DNA of 64,000 bases from Antarctobacter albus. GTDB lineage: Bacteria; Pseudomonadota; Alphaproteobacteria; Rhodobacterales; Rhodobacteraceae. This document shows positions 38,263 through 47,099 of the stretch, one piece after another. The notes under the pieces were generated by a model. The model searched no databases. It was not told where the DNA came from and saw only the letters and a program-made list of their open reading frames with translations. Location: assembly GCF_900101505.1 (NCBI RefSeq), contig NZ_FMZI01000003.1:310001-374000 (forward strand), given 5' to 3'. Made by a program: the position numbers and the translations under genes. Positions within the stretch are counted from its first letter, which is position 1, and every line of letters begins with the position of its first letter.

Positions 38263-39513
38263 TCACTCCACAATCTCCGCCGTCTCCACCACCGCGTGGA
38301 ACAGCACATCCGCCCCCGCCTTGGCCCAGTCCTTGGAAATCTCCTCGGCCTCGTTGTGGCTCAGCCCGTCCACACAGGGGCACATCACCATCGCCGTCGG
38401 CGCCACCCGGTTGATCCAGCAGGCGTCATGCCCGGCGCCAGAGATGATATTGCGGTGCGAATAGCCCAGCCGCTCCGCCGCGTTCCGGATCGCCGCAACA
38501 CAGCCCTCGTCGAAATCCACAGGGTCGAAGCCACCAACCTTCTCGAAGTCCACCTCAAGCCCCATGTGGGTGCAGATCTCCTCTGCCGCCGCCTTCAGCC
38601 GCGCCTCCATGTCCCGGATCACCGCCAGTTCGGGAGAGCGGAAATCGACGGTGAATACCGCCTTGCCGGGGATCACGTTGCGCGAGTTCGGGTAGACGTC
38701 GATATGCCCCGCCGCGCCTACCGCGTGCGGGGCGTGCGACAGCGCAATTTCCTCAACCTTCTCCAGGATGCGCGCCATTGCCAGCCCTGCGTTCTTGCGC
38801 ATCGGCATCGGGGTCGAGCCGGTGTGCGCATCCTTACCCGTCACCGTCACCTGCGTCCACGACAGCCCCTGGCCATGCGTGACCACGCCCACGTCCACGC
38901 CCTCGGCCTCGAGGATCGGACCCTGTTCGATGTGCAGTTCGAAAAAGGCATGCATCTTGCGCGCGCCCACCTCCTCGTCGCCCTTCCAGCCGATCCGTAC
39001 CAGTTCGTCGCCGAAGGACTTGCCCTCGGCATCCTCGCGCGCATAGGCCCAGTCCTGCTCATGCACCCCGGCAAAGACACCCGAGGACAGCATGGCCGGG
39101 GCAAACCGCGTGCCTTCCTCGTTGGTCCAGTTGGTCACGACGATCGGGTGTTTCGTCTTGATGTCCAGGTCATTCAGCGTCCGGATCAGTTCCAGCCCGC
39201 CCAGCACACCCAGCACCCCATCGTACTTGCCGCCCGTCGGCTGGGTGTCGAGGTGAGAGCCCACATAGACCGGCAGCGCGTCCGGGTCGGTGCCCTCGCG
39301 CCGGGCGAACATGTTGCCCATCGTGTCCAGCCCCATGGTGCAGCCCGCCTCTTCGCACCAGCGCTGGAACAGGGCGCGCCCTTCGCCATCCGCGTCGGTC
39401 AGCGTCTGGCGGTTGTTGCCCCCGGCGACACCGGGGCCGATCTTCGCCATTTCCATCAGGCTGTCCCACAGCCGGTCGGCATTGATGGTCATGTTTGCAG
39501 CAGGTGCGGCCAT
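38263..39513 (-). CDS. Beta-ureidopropionase / N-carbamoyl-beta-alanine amidohydrolase
   Basis: 416-aa M20-type zinc amidohydrolase, third step of reductive pyrimidine breakdown (N-carbamoyl-beta-alanine to beta-alanine, ammonia and CO2). Metal ligands: H87 in GSHLDTQPTGGKYDG, D98 and E132/E133 in TNEEGTRFAPAM. I chose ATG 39513 because GGGGAG lies seven bases upstream; the open frame reaches further and overlaps the RutR-like operator. Related enzymes act on allantoate or hydantoins, but the neighbours fix the role. Confidence 0.92.
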   Translation of the reverse strand: MAAPAANMTINADRLWDSLMEMAKIGPGVAGGNNRQTLTDADGEGRALFQRWCEEAGCTMGLDTMGNMFARREGTDPDALPVYVGSHLDTQPTGGKYDGVLGVLGGLELIRTLNDLDIKTKHPIVVTNWTNEEGTRFAPAMLSSGVFAGVHEQDWAYAREDAEGKSFGDELVRIGWKGDEEVGARKMHAFFELHIEQGPILEAEGVDVGVVTHGQGLSWTQVTVTGKDAHTGSTPMPMRKNAGLAMARILEKVEEIALSHAPHAVGAAGHIDVYPNSRNVIPGKAVFTVDFRSPELAVIRDMEARLKAAAEEICTHMGLEVDFEKVGGFDPVDFDEGCVAAIRNAAERLGYSHRNIISGAGHDACWINRVAPTAMVMCPCVDGLSHNEAEEISKDWAKAGADVLFHAVVETAEIVE

Positions 39514-39556
39514 GTCGTATCTCCCCGTGAAATTCCCCGTCTCTCGCGGGTGTTCC

Positions 39557-39578
39557 GATTTGACCAACCGGTCAAATC
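39557..39578. promoter_or_regulatory. Probable RutR operator
   Basis: Perfect 9-base inverted repeat GATTTGACC / GGTCAAATC with spacer AACC. The core matches the E. coli RutR consensus TTGACCA-N2-TGGTCAA at all but one of the defined bases. It lies between the start codons of the ureidopropionase (39513) and rutR (39663), so it may control both. Confidence 0.88.
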
Positions 39579-39662
39579 AACGCTACCAGAGGGAAGGAGT
39601 CAGTCAAGCGTCCTGCCGTCAATTCCGGCAGATGCTGTTAAATAGGGCAGGGGCGCGTGGCC

Positions 39663-40298
39663 ATGATCGGAAAATCGGCATCGGGACAAAGTGGAAAAGC
39701 CGCGCCGCAGACCCGTATCCAACGGGCCAAGCGCGAGGCGATCCTCGAGGCCGGGCTGACGGTCTTTTCCGAGGCCGGGTTCCGCGGCGCCACGCTGGAT
39801 CGGATCGCCAGCGAGGCGGGCCTGTCGAAACCCAACCTGCTCTACTACTACCCTTCCAAGGAGGCGATCTACGAGGCGCTTCTGCGCGGTCTTCTGGAAA
39901 CCTGGCTGGACCCCCTGCAGGCCATCGACCCAATGGGCGAGCCGGTCGAGGAATTGCTTGGCTACGTGCGCCGCAAGCTGCAGATGTCGCGGGATTTCCC
40001 GCGCCAAAGCCGGCTCTTCGCCAACGAAATCGTGCAGGGCGCGCCCCGGATCATGCCCGTGCTCGAGGGCGAGCTGCGCGGCATGGTCGACAGGCTGGCG
40101 ATGGTGATCGAGGGCTGGATTGCCGAGGGGCGGCTGGCGCCGGTCGACCCGCGCCACCTGATGTTCTCCGTCTGGTCGCTGACCCAGCACTATGCGGATT
40201 TCGACGTGCAGGTGCGTGCCGTGCTGAACGCGGACGACCCCTATCCCGGGGCCGAGACGCATCTCGAACTGTTGTTCCGGCGTTTGCTGACGCCCTGA
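39663..40298 (+). CDS. rutR: RutR-type TetR-family repressor of pyrimidine genes
   Basis: 211-aa TetR regulator. Helix-turn-helix at about residues 25-70 (FRGATLDRIASEAGLSKPNLLYYYPSKEAIY). The C-terminal half follows E. coli RutR in detail: RRKLQMSRDFPRQSRLF, APRIMPVLEGEL, APVDPRHLMF and TQHYADFDVQV. RutR senses uracil or thymine and lets go of its operator. I chose ATG 39663, nine bases after AGGGG, over a GTG at 39657. It is oriented opposite to the catabolic genes it sits among. Confidence 0.93.
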   Translation: MIGKSASGQSGKAAPQTRIQRAKREAILEAGLTVFSEAGFRGATLDRIASEAGLSKPNLLYYYPSKEAIYEALLRGLLETWLDPLQAIDPMGEPVEELLGYVRRKLQMSRDFPRQSRLFANEIVQGAPRIMPVLEGELRGMVDRLAMVIEGWIAEGRLAPVDPRHLMFSVWSLTQHYADFDVQVRAVLNADDPYPGAETHLELLFRRLLTP

Positions 40299-40340
40299 CG
40301 GCCCCCGAAGACCGGACAACGCATTCCGGGCCGGGCCGTT

Positions 40341-40405
40341 GAGGGGGCGCTGCCCCCGTCTCCCTACGGTCGACTCCCCTGGAGGTATTTGAGGCCCAAA
40401 GAAAC
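40341..40405 (+). repeat. Hairpin plus GGTATTT-GGCC dispersed repeat, copy 3
   Basis: GGGGGC-GCT-GCCCCC hairpin, then GTCTCCCTACGGTCGACTCC, then GGAGGTATTTGAGGCCCAAAG (40381-40401) and AAAC. It starts 42 bases after the rutR stop, in the same direction. Copy 4 faces it from the other side. Confidence 0.8.
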
Positions 40406-40421
40406 ACCGGTCCGCGCCCAT

Positions 40422-40489
40422 GTTTCTTTGGGCCAAAAATACCTCCGGGGTGAATGGCGCCGCAGGCGACAGAGGGGCAGCGCCCCTCC
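40422..40489 (-). repeat. Hairpin plus GGTATTT-GGCC dispersed repeat, copy 4
   Basis: Minus-strand copy after the preA stop: GAGGGGC-GCT-GCCCCTC hairpin, a variable middle, then CCGGAGGTATTTTTGGCCCA and AAGAAAC. It faces copy 3 tail to tail, with 16 bases between, so the AAAGAAAC ends form an inverted repeat. Confidence 0.8.
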
Positions 40490-40493
40490 TGCC

Positions 40494-41798
40494 TTACTCC
40501 GCCGCCTTGGCCATCGGGTTGTTCGGATGCGTCGTCCAGTTGGCATAGTCGTCCGACACGGTCTTGCCCGTGCGCGGGTCGGTGCTGCCCGCCGCCATCC
40601 GCTCCATGGTGATGCAGTCCTCGACCGGGCAGACATCGATGCACAGGTTGCAGGCCACGCATTCCGCGTCGTTGACCTCGAAGACACGGCCTTCCTTCAT
40701 CCAGATCGCCTGGTGGCTGGTGTCCTCGCAGGCGGCATAGCAGCGGCCGCACTTGATGCAGGCGTCCTGGTCGATCTTGGCCTTGGTGACGTAGTTCAGG
40801 TTCAGGTACTGCCAGTCGGTGACATTGGGCACCGCCTTGCCGATGAATTCGGAGGTCGAACGATAGCCCTTCTCGTCCATCCACTGGCTCAGCCCGCGCT
40901 TCATCTCTTCGACGATCCTGAAGCCATAGGTCATGGCCGCCGTGCAGACCTGCACGTTGCCGCAGCCCAGCGCCATGAACTCTGCCGCGTCGCGCCAGGT
41001 GGTCACGCCACCGATGCCGCTGATCGGCAGGCCATGCGTTTCCGGGTTGCGCGCGATTTCCGAGACCATCGACAGCGCGATGGGTTTCACCGCCGGGCCG
41101 CAATAGCCGCCGTGCGATCCTTTGCCGTCTATCGTCGGCTCGGGGGCGAAATTGTCGAGGTCGACCGAGGTGATGGAGTTGATCGTGTTGATCAGGCTCA
41201 CTGCGTCGGCGCCGCCGTTCTTCGCCGCCGCGGCAGGCTTGCGGATGTCGGTGATGTTGGGCGTCAGCTTCACGATCACCGGCTTGTCGTAGTATTGCTT
41301 GCACCAGCGGGTGACCATCTCGATGTATTCCGGCACCTGGCCCACAGCCGAGCCCATGCCGCGTTCGGACATGCCGTGCGGACAGCCGAAGTTCAGCTCG
41401 ATCCCGTCACAGCCCGTCTCCGCCACGCGCGGCAGGATCGCCTTCCACGACGCCTCGTCGCAGGGCACCATGATCGAGGCGATCAGCGCCCGGTCGGGGT
41501 AGTCCGCCTTCACCCGCGCCATTTCCTCGAGGTTGGTTTCCAGGGGGCGATCGGTGATCAGCTCGATGTTGTTGATGCCCAGAACCCGCCGGTCGGCGCC
41601 GTAGACGACGCCATAGCGCGGGCCGTTCACGTTCACGACGGGCGGGCCCTCTTCGCCGAGGGTCTTCCAGACCACGCCGCCCCAGCCCGCCTCGAAGGCG
41701 CGGCGGACGTTGTATTCCTTGTCGGTCGGCGGCGCCGAGGCCAGCCAGAAGGGGTTGGGCGAGGTGATGCCCAGGAAATCGGTTGTCAGATCAGCCAT
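40494..41798 (-). CDS. preA: NAD-dependent dihydropyrimidine dehydrogenase subunit PreA
   Basis: 434-aa flavoprotein subunit that reduces uracil and thymine, first step of the reductive pathway. The N-terminal 340 residues form a DHOD-like FMN barrel (ITSPNPFWLASAPPT; LNFGCPHGMSERGMG with the active-site cysteine loop further on). The C-terminus has two [4Fe-4S] motifs, CIKCGRCYAACEDTSH and CVACNLCIDVCPVEDCI. It follows preT after a 90-base spacer with paired palindromes. Confidence 0.95.
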   Translation of the reverse strand: MADLTTDFLGITSPNPFWLASAPPTDKEYNVRRAFEAGWGGVVWKTLGEEGPPVVNVNGPRYGVVYGADRRVLGINNIELITDRPLETNLEEMARVKADYPDRALIASIMVPCDEASWKAILPRVAETGCDGIELNFGCPHGMSERGMGSAVGQVPEYIEMVTRWCKQYYDKPVIVKLTPNITDIRKPAAAAKNGGADAVSLINTINSITSVDLDNFAPEPTIDGKGSHGGYCGPAVKPIALSMVSEIARNPETHGLPISGIGGVTTWRDAAEFMALGCGNVQVCTAAMTYGFRIVEEMKRGLSQWMDEKGYRSTSEFIGKAVPNVTDWQYLNLNYVTKAKIDQDACIKCGRCYAACEDTSHQAIWMKEGRVFEVNDAECVACNLCIDVCPVEDCITMERMAAGSTDPRTGKTVSDDYANWTTHPNNPMAKAAE

Positions 41799-41824
41799 CT
41801 CAACGTCTCCATTTGATCCGTCGC

Positions 41825-41890
41825 GCCCCGGACTTGATCCGGGGCCTCTTGCTTGGGTCGGAGGTCCCGGGGCAGGCCCGGGACGGGGTC
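41825..41890. repeat. Paired GC palindromes between preT and preA
   Basis: GCCCCGGA-CTTGA-TCCGGGGC (41825-41845) and GTCCCGGG-GCAGG-CCCGGGAC (41864-41884), then GGGGTC. Same architecture and flanks (GGGGCCTC; GGAGGTCCCGG) as 38176-38248. Confidence 0.8.
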
Positions 41891-43217
41891 ACTGCGCCAT
41901 CAGCGTCGCGTGAATGTCCTCTGCGGCGTCGCGGCCTTCGGCCACGGCGACAACGGTCAGGTCCTCGCCGGGCGTGCAGTCGCCCCCGGCCCAGACTCCC
42001 GCGACCGAGGTCCGCCCGGCGCCGTTCACCTTGACCTTGCGGCCCTCCAGGTCCAGCCCGTCGACCGGCGCCAGGGTCTGGCCGATGGCGCGGAACACCT
42101 GGTCGGCGGGCAGGCGGATGGTTTCGCCCGTGCCCTGCAGCTTGCCGTCCACCAGTTCGGTGTATTCCAGCTCGATCTCGCGCACCGCGCCGTTGCCGTG
42201 CATGGCGACAGGCATCACGTTGAACATCAGCCGCACGCCTTTGGACGCCGCCAGGTCCTGTTCAAATCCGCTGGCGGGCATTTCCTCGCGCGAGCGGCGA
42301 TAGGCCAGCGTCACTGTCTCGGCGCCCAGCAGTTTCGACTGCACGGCGGCATCCACGGCGGTCATGCCGCCGCCGATCACCACCACGTTGCGGCCCACCG
42401 GCAGGGCGGCCAGGTCGTCGCTCTGCCGCAGGTCGGAGATAAAGCGCACCGCGTCCTCGACCCCGGCCTTTTCGCCGCCCTCGATTTCCAGCAGGTTCAC
42501 CCCGGCCAGGCCGACGCCCAGGAACACCGCGTCGAAATTCTCGCGCAGCCCGTCCAGGGACACTTCGACCCCCAACGCGTTGCGGTACTCGATGGTGATG
42601 CCGCCGATGCCCAGCAGCCAGTCGACCTCGCGCGCGGCATAGCCGTCCACGGTCTTGTAGGCGGCGATGCCGTATTCGTTCAGCCCGCCGGGCCGGGGCC
42701 GCGCCTCGTAGATGGTGACCGCGTGGCCCTTCATCGCCAGCCGGTGCGCGCAGGCCAGTCCCGCGGGGCCGGCGCCCACAACCGCCACGCGCTTGCCGGT
42801 CTCGGGGGCGCGGTCAAAGGGGTGGCCCTGCCGCGCCATCAGTGCATCGGTGGAATAGCGTTGCAGCCGCCCGATCTCGACCGGCTTGCCCTCGGCGGTC
42901 TCGCGGACGCAGGCCTCTTCGCACAGCGTTTCCGTGGGGCAGACCCGGGCGCACATGCCGCCCAGGATGTTCTGTTCGAAGATCGTCTTGGCCGCCGCCT
43001 CCGGCTGGCCGGTGGCGATCTGCCGGATGAACAGCGGGATGTCGATTTCGGTGGGGCAGGCGGTCACGCAGGGCGCGTCGTGGCAGAAATAGCAACGGTC
43101 CGCCGCCACCGCCGCCTCGTGCGGGTCGTAAGGCGCGTGAAGATCCTCGAAGTTCCGAGCCAACTGATCCTGGCTGAGGCGCCCGGACTGGATGCCGGGG
43201 GTCTGCGGGCTGGTCAT
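41889..43217 (-). CDS. preT: NAD-dependent dihydropyrimidine dehydrogenase subunit PreT
   Basis: 442-aa partner of PreA, of the glutamate synthase small-subunit type. N-terminal Fe-S domain with cysteine groups CYFCHDAPCVTACP and MCARVCPTETLCEEAC, then an FAD site (AVVGAGPAGLACAHRL) and an NAD site (VVVIGGGMTAVDAA). It passes electrons from NADH to PreA. A RutR-like palindrome lies 52 bases upstream of its start. Confidence 0.95.
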   Translation of the reverse strand: MTSPQTPGIQSGRLSQDQLARNFEDLHAPYDPHEAAVAADRCYFCHDAPCVTACPTEIDIPLFIRQIATGQPEAAAKTIFEQNILGGMCARVCPTETLCEEACVRETAEGKPVEIGRLQRYSTDALMARQGHPFDRAPETGKRVAVVGAGPAGLACAHRLAMKGHAVTIYEARPRPGGLNEYGIAAYKTVDGYAAREVDWLLGIGGITIEYRNALGVEVSLDGLRENFDAVFLGVGLAGVNLLEIEGGEKAGVEDAVRFISDLRQSDDLAALPVGRNVVVIGGGMTAVDAAVQSKLLGAETVTLAYRRSREEMPASGFEQDLAASKGVRLMFNVMPVAMHGNGAVREIELEYTELVDGKLQGTGETIRLPADQVFRAIGQTLAPVDGLDLEGRKVKVNGAGRTSVAGVWAGGDCTPGEDLTVVAVAEGRDAAEDIHATLMAQ

Positions 43218-43268
43218 GGCCTCTCCCTGTTTTTTTCCTGTTCTGTGGACTCAGCCTGCCACAGGTCG

Positions 43269-43292
43269 GAATTTTATCAAACGGTAAAATTC
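43269..43292. promoter_or_regulatory. Second RutR-like palindrome, upstream of preT
   Basis: GAATTTTA / TAAAATTC arms around TCAAACGG. Aligned by its centre with the 39557-39578 operator, 16 of 22 bases agree, including the central CAA and CGGT. It is probably the operator of preTA. Confidence 0.65.
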
Positions 43293-43343
43293 TGCCCCGG
43301 CCAGAAACCCGCTGTTTTTCCGCCCTCTGCCCACCCGCGCAGC

Positions 43344-43367
43344 AAAAAGGGGGCCGCCGGCCCCCTT
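43344..43367 (-). terminator. Terminator of the OmpA-like gene
   Basis: On the minus strand, AAGGGGGCC and GGCCCCCTT arms followed by TTTT, 25 bases after the stop at 43392. Confidence 0.88.
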
Positions 43368-43391
43368 GTCTTCGGCAGGTCGCCCGGCTGG

Positions 43392-44060
43392 TCAGGCGCC
43401 GGGCACCAGCACCAGCTGAACACGGCGGTTCTCGGCGGCATCCGGCGCGCGCGTGTTCTTGAGATAGTCAAAGCCCACGCCCACCGCCTCGATCTGGCCG
43501 GTGCCCAGGCGCATGGTGCCCTGGACATAACGCGCGACGGCATTGGCCCGGCGCTGCGACAGCGCCTTGTTGTAGGCCGCGCCCCCCACCGCGTCGGTGT
43601 GGCCGATGAAGATCAGCTTGCTGTCCTTCAGCCGCGGATCGCTGAGCGCATTGGCCAGGGTCGACAGTTTCGCCATCGCCTGCGGCGTCAGCGCGTCCGA
43701 ATCGTAGGCAAAGAGCACCTCGAGGTCGATGGTCGGCAGCGGTTCGGGCTTTTTCGTGCGGTCCTCGATGGCGATGGCCACGCCGGCCCGGGCCGGCGTG
43801 GCCGAGGCCGGCGGCTTGGGCTTGCGCTCGACCACGCCCAGGTTGACCACGTCGTCCAGCGTGAACTTGGCCCCGCCGCCGAATTCGGCGTTGTCGCAGG
43901 CCGTCGGATCGACAAGGCAATCGCGCATCTCCGCGGCGGCGGCATCCGGCTTGGGCGGATCCCCGAGAGAGAAACTGTCCAGCGTCACGGTCGACTGGGC
44001 GAAGGCCACGCCGGGCAGGACCAGCGCGGCGGCGAAAAGGGGAAGGATCGTCTTGGTCAT
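43392..44060 (-). CDS. OmpA-family periplasmic protein
   Basis: 222 aa. Signal peptide residues 1-21 (MTKTILPLFAAALVLPGVAF, cleaved near AQS). A middle segment with two cysteines (DCLVDPTACDNAEFG) and prolines leads to an OmpA-like peptidoglycan-binding domain at about 118-220 (LEVLFAYDSDALTPQ; FIGHTDAVGGAAYNKALSQRR). No lipobox, so it is probably periplasmic or loosely attached to the outer membrane. It is divergent from the secreted protease gene across 252 bases. Confidence 0.9.
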   Translation of the reverse strand: MTKTILPLFAAALVLPGVAFAQSTVTLDSFSLGDPPKPDAAAAEMRDCLVDPTACDNAEFGGGAKFTLDDVVNLGVVERKPKPPASATPARAGVAIAIEDRTKKPEPLPTIDLEVLFAYDSDALTPQAMAKLSTLANALSDPRLKDSKLIFIGHTDAVGGAAYNKALSQRRANAVARYVQGTMRLGTGQIEAVGVGFDYLKNTRAPDAAENRRVQLVLVPGA

Positions 44061-44272
44061 GGCAATATCCAGCGTTGGTCAGAAGGAAAGCAGGTATTTC
44101 GGCACGATTGCCAGCTGCACCCGGCTGAGTGTCGTGCCTGGGCCAGGGCGGCAAGGATCAGAATGGGAAATGAACGGTGCATCGCGGCCCCCGGAAAATA
44201 TGGGGACAAGATACCCGAAATCCCCTGCTTTTTCCACTTACCGCATTTTTTCCAAGCGCGCAGGTAGGGATT

Positions 44273-44281
44273 TGCTATGCT
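44273..44281 (+). promoter_or_regulatory. Possible extended -10 promoter of the protease operon
   Basis: TTGCTATGCT contains a TG-x-TATGCT extended -10 element 31 bases before the protease ATG. No convincing -35 hexamer is seen. Confidence 0.3.
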
Positions 44282-44312
44282 TCCCCCGGATTTGTCTGAC
44301 CAGAGGATTGCC

Positions 44313-45530
44313 ATGCCCCGCGTTGTCCGCCCGTTTGCCGCTGCCTCTGCCGTGGCGCTCTGCCTCCTGCCCGCACAGGCCCCGGCCCAGGACGGGATCC
44401 AGAAGGAACTGGCCATCGAGGGCTACAACAACGAGGCGATCTATACCTACGCCGAAAGCTCGGACTTCCGAAGGCTGGGCCGGGGCGTCGGCAAGCTGCA
44501 GATCCGGACCGACGCGGGCGAAAACCCCTGCACTGCCTTCCTGGTTGATGCCACCCATATCCTGACCAACTACCATTGCATTCCCGGCGTGCTGGAAGAC
44601 CCGCGCATCGGCGCCACGGAAATCACCTCGGTCACCTGGATCGCCGGGTTCGTCGAGCCGGGCCGGGACGAGGAAACCGCGCGTTTCACCGTCAACCCGG
44701 TCCCGGTCGAAAGCTCGGCAGAGCTGGACTATTCCGTGCTCGAGGTGACGGGCGTGCCGACCGACCGCTTTCCGCCCTTGCCGCTGTCCGATGCCCCGCC
44801 GGTCGAGGGGATGCCCTTCTGGATCATCGGCCACCCGATGGGCAAGTCGCAGCACATCAGCCGCGAGGGCTGCCGCGCCGCGCGTCCACCGCTGGAAAAG
44901 GCGCCCGAGGCCCAGTCGGGGCAGCGGGTGCGCCATACCTGCGATACGCTGGGCGGCAATTCCGGCTCTCCGATCATCGACAGTTCCGCCCGCCGGGTGA
45001 TTGCCCTGCACAACTCCGGCAACCGCAATGTGGGCATCAACTACGGCATCCCGATGGCCGAGATCCTGGCGCAGTCAAAGGTGCTGCTTAAACCGGGCCC
45101 CGTGGCAAAACCCAAGGCGCTGCCGATGCTCATGTCGGCCTTTCCCGCCAGTCTTGGCGTAGGTGGGGAACTGTCGCTGGTGGCCGACATGCCTGCCGAC
45201 TGCACACCGGCTTTTGTCGACATCTCGCCCAGCCTGCAACTGACGCCGATCCCGCTGGAAGTCTTCGAGAAGGTCGATCTTGGTCCCGGCCAGACCCGCT
45301 ACCAGGTCACCCCGACCAGCCGCTATGCCGTCGTGGTGCAGGAACAGGACGAAAAGGGCGAACATCGCATCGGCTATCTCTGCAGCAGTAGCGGCGTCAG
45401 CGATGCCGAACAGTTGAAATCGGCCCTGCGGCTGGTGGTGGCCGACCTGAACAAGGGGCAGCTTTCGGGCAAGGTCACACTCGATGGCGGTACCGTCGAC
45501 TACGCCTTCAAGAGCTACGTGATCGAGTAA
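44313..45530 (+). CDS. Secreted trypsin-like serine protease
   Basis: 405 aa. Signal peptide residues 1-26 (ends PAQAPAQ). A trypsin-like domain covers about 55-250 with a full triad: H88 in ILTNYHC, D139 in AELDYSVLEV and S217 in GGNSGSP. Cysteines C73, C89, C187 and C210 may form disulfides. Residues 280-405 are a separate, unrecognised domain with two further cysteines. Start chosen at ATG 44313 after AGAGGA. Its stop codon overlaps the start of the ClpP-like gene by one base, so the two are made together. Confidence 0.85.
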   Translation: MPRVVRPFAAASAVALCLLPAQAPAQDGIQKELAIEGYNNEAIYTYAESSDFRRLGRGVGKLQIRTDAGENPCTAFLVDATHILTNYHCIPGVLEDPRIGATEITSVTWIAGFVEPGRDEETARFTVNPVPVESSAELDYSVLEVTGVPTDRFPPLPLSDAPPVEGMPFWIIGHPMGKSQHISREGCRAARPPLEKAPEAQSGQRVRHTCDTLGGNSGSPIIDSSARRVIALHNSGNRNVGINYGIPMAEILAQSKVLLKPGPVAKPKALPMLMSAFPASLGVGGELSLVADMPADCTPAFVDISPSLQLTPIPLEVFEKVDLGPGQTRYQVTPTSRYAVVVQEQDEKGEHRIGYLCSSSGVSDAEQLKSALRLVVADLNKGQLSGKVTLDGGTVDYAFKSYVIE

Positions 45531-47041
45531 TGTGCCTGATCCGCGCGGTCCTCGCCGCGACCCTGACCCTGATTGGCAGCGCCGCCCTTTCAGCCGAGAT
45601 CTCCCTGCGCGACGACCTGCGCCCGCGGCTGTCACAGCTCTGGCCGATCTACGGCGAGGAAACGAACACTGGCCGCAACCGTCCCGTGGTCCTTCCGGCG
45701 GGTGAAGAAGATGGATACTATCCCAACGGCCTGCGGATCATCTCGGTCTCGGGTGTGATTGAACCCGGCGATGCCGAGCGGCTTGCCGCGATGATCCGGG
45801 TAGCGGTCCCTGTTCCAGCATTTGTCATCGTCTTCGACAGCCCAGGCGGCAATTTCGCGGAAGGGGTCAAGATCGGTCGCCTGCTGAGCCACTATCGTGA
45901 GGGAAATGCTGCTCCGAAGCTGCATGGCGTGATCGTCCTTGACGACGCGGAGTGCATGTCCGCCTGCGCCGTGGCATTCACCTTGGCGGCCAAGCTACGC
46001 GATTCCGGTCGGTCGGTGCGCTATGTCGAACAGGGGGCGCAGCTGGGCTTTCACATGCCGTACGTCCCGGTGGACCAGCAAGATCGCCAGACTGAAATCG
46101 TTGCCGCGATGGACCTCACCTATCAGATCATGTCGGAATACATTCGTTTGATCGGCAACGGCATCGCGCCCTCGGCGTTGGTGCAAAATGCGCTTCACTA
46201 CCGCCGCCCCGACGCGTTCTTTCTGTTGCGTGGGGGGCTGGTGACGCGGTTCATGGACTTTGTCCCGGTCGCGGGGCCGAAGGGCAGTACGCCATTGGCT
46301 CTCTCTGGCCTAACCCAGCGCGACGCGCTCAACATGTGCCAGTATCTGACCTATTCGCAGGGGCGCGACATGATCGCCGCCGAATACGAGTTCTGGCCGG
46401 TCGACATAGGCAGCGAATTTCCCGATGACACCCCGCTCAAGACCCTTTTCGAAAGATACGGCGATCGCCGGCTGGCCAATGACGGGTGCAGTATCGAGTG
46501 GCAGCAGGGCGATATACTGGGCATTGCCGCCTTCGGTGACTGTGGCCGCCGGTCCACCGGCAGCGGATGGTGTGCGGCGCCGCGAAACAACAACGGTTAC
46601 ACCCAGCACCGGGGCGACCTTCCGCGCGCCACTGGCGCCCTGCTTGGGGACAGCCTCGGCTGTCACGGCGGAAACCTGACCACCCGCTATTACCGCTGGG
46701 ACGCGGGCAACCGGTTCTTCGAAGAGGAAGACCCCGAGGCCTACAGCTGGGTCGGAGAACGCCATGACGCGCCCGAAGCGCCGATCCTGTCGATGGACTG
46801 GTCCGGCGCGCGGCTCGAAACCAATCTCAACATTCGCAGCGCGCCCGGCGGCGACCGTCTCGCCCGCTGGTCCGAGGGCACCCCGGTCGAGGTGCTGGAC
46901 TGCACCCTTTCTGCGGACGGGCAGGGGGTCTGGTACCAGGTCCGCGGCGAGGGGCAGACCGGCTGGGCCAGCGCCCGCTACCTCGAGGTGCCGGCGTTTG
47001 CGGGATGGGATCTGATGATCCGGCCGGGCGGTTTCGAATAG
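45530..47041 (+). CDS. Secreted ClpP/SppA-fold protein with C-terminal SH3-like domain
   Basis: 503 aa. Signal peptide at residues 1-22 (ends GSAALSA). The ClpP/crotonase-like domain (about 65-240, COG3904-like) has DSPGGN at 103-108, a probable nucleophile S144 between two cysteines (ECMSACAVAF) and H175 in QLGFHMPY. A cysteine-containing middle region follows, then an SH3b-type domain at about 440-495 (ETNLNIRSAPGGDRLARW; WYQVRGEGQTGWASARYL), usually a cell-wall-binding module. Function of the family is unknown; a periplasmic peptidase is plausible. Coupled to the trypsin-like gene. Confidence 0.8.
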   Translation: MCLIRAVLAATLTLIGSAALSAEISLRDDLRPRLSQLWPIYGEETNTGRNRPVVLPAGEEDGYYPNGLRIISVSGVIEPGDAERLAAMIRVAVPVPAFVIVFDSPGGNFAEGVKIGRLLSHYREGNAAPKLHGVIVLDDAECMSACAVAFTLAAKLRDSGRSVRYVEQGAQLGFHMPYVPVDQQDRQTEIVAAMDLTYQIMSEYIRLIGNGIAPSALVQNALHYRRPDAFFLLRGGLVTRFMDFVPVAGPKGSTPLALSGLTQRDALNMCQYLTYSQGRDMIAAEYEFWPVDIGSEFPDDTPLKTLFERYGDRRLANDGCSIEWQQGDILGIAAFGDCGRRSTGSGWCAAPRNNNGYTQHRGDLPRATGALLGDSLGCHGGNLTTRYYRWDAGNRFFEEEDPEAYSWVGERHDAPEAPILSMDWSGARLETNLNIRSAPGGDRLARWSEGTPVEVLDCTLSADGQGVWYQVRGEGQTGWASARYLEVPAFAGWDLMIRPGGFE

Positions 47042-47099
47042 GCGGGCAGGAGGCGGGTTAACGAAACCTGACCGCTTTGTACGAAATGCTGGAATCGCC

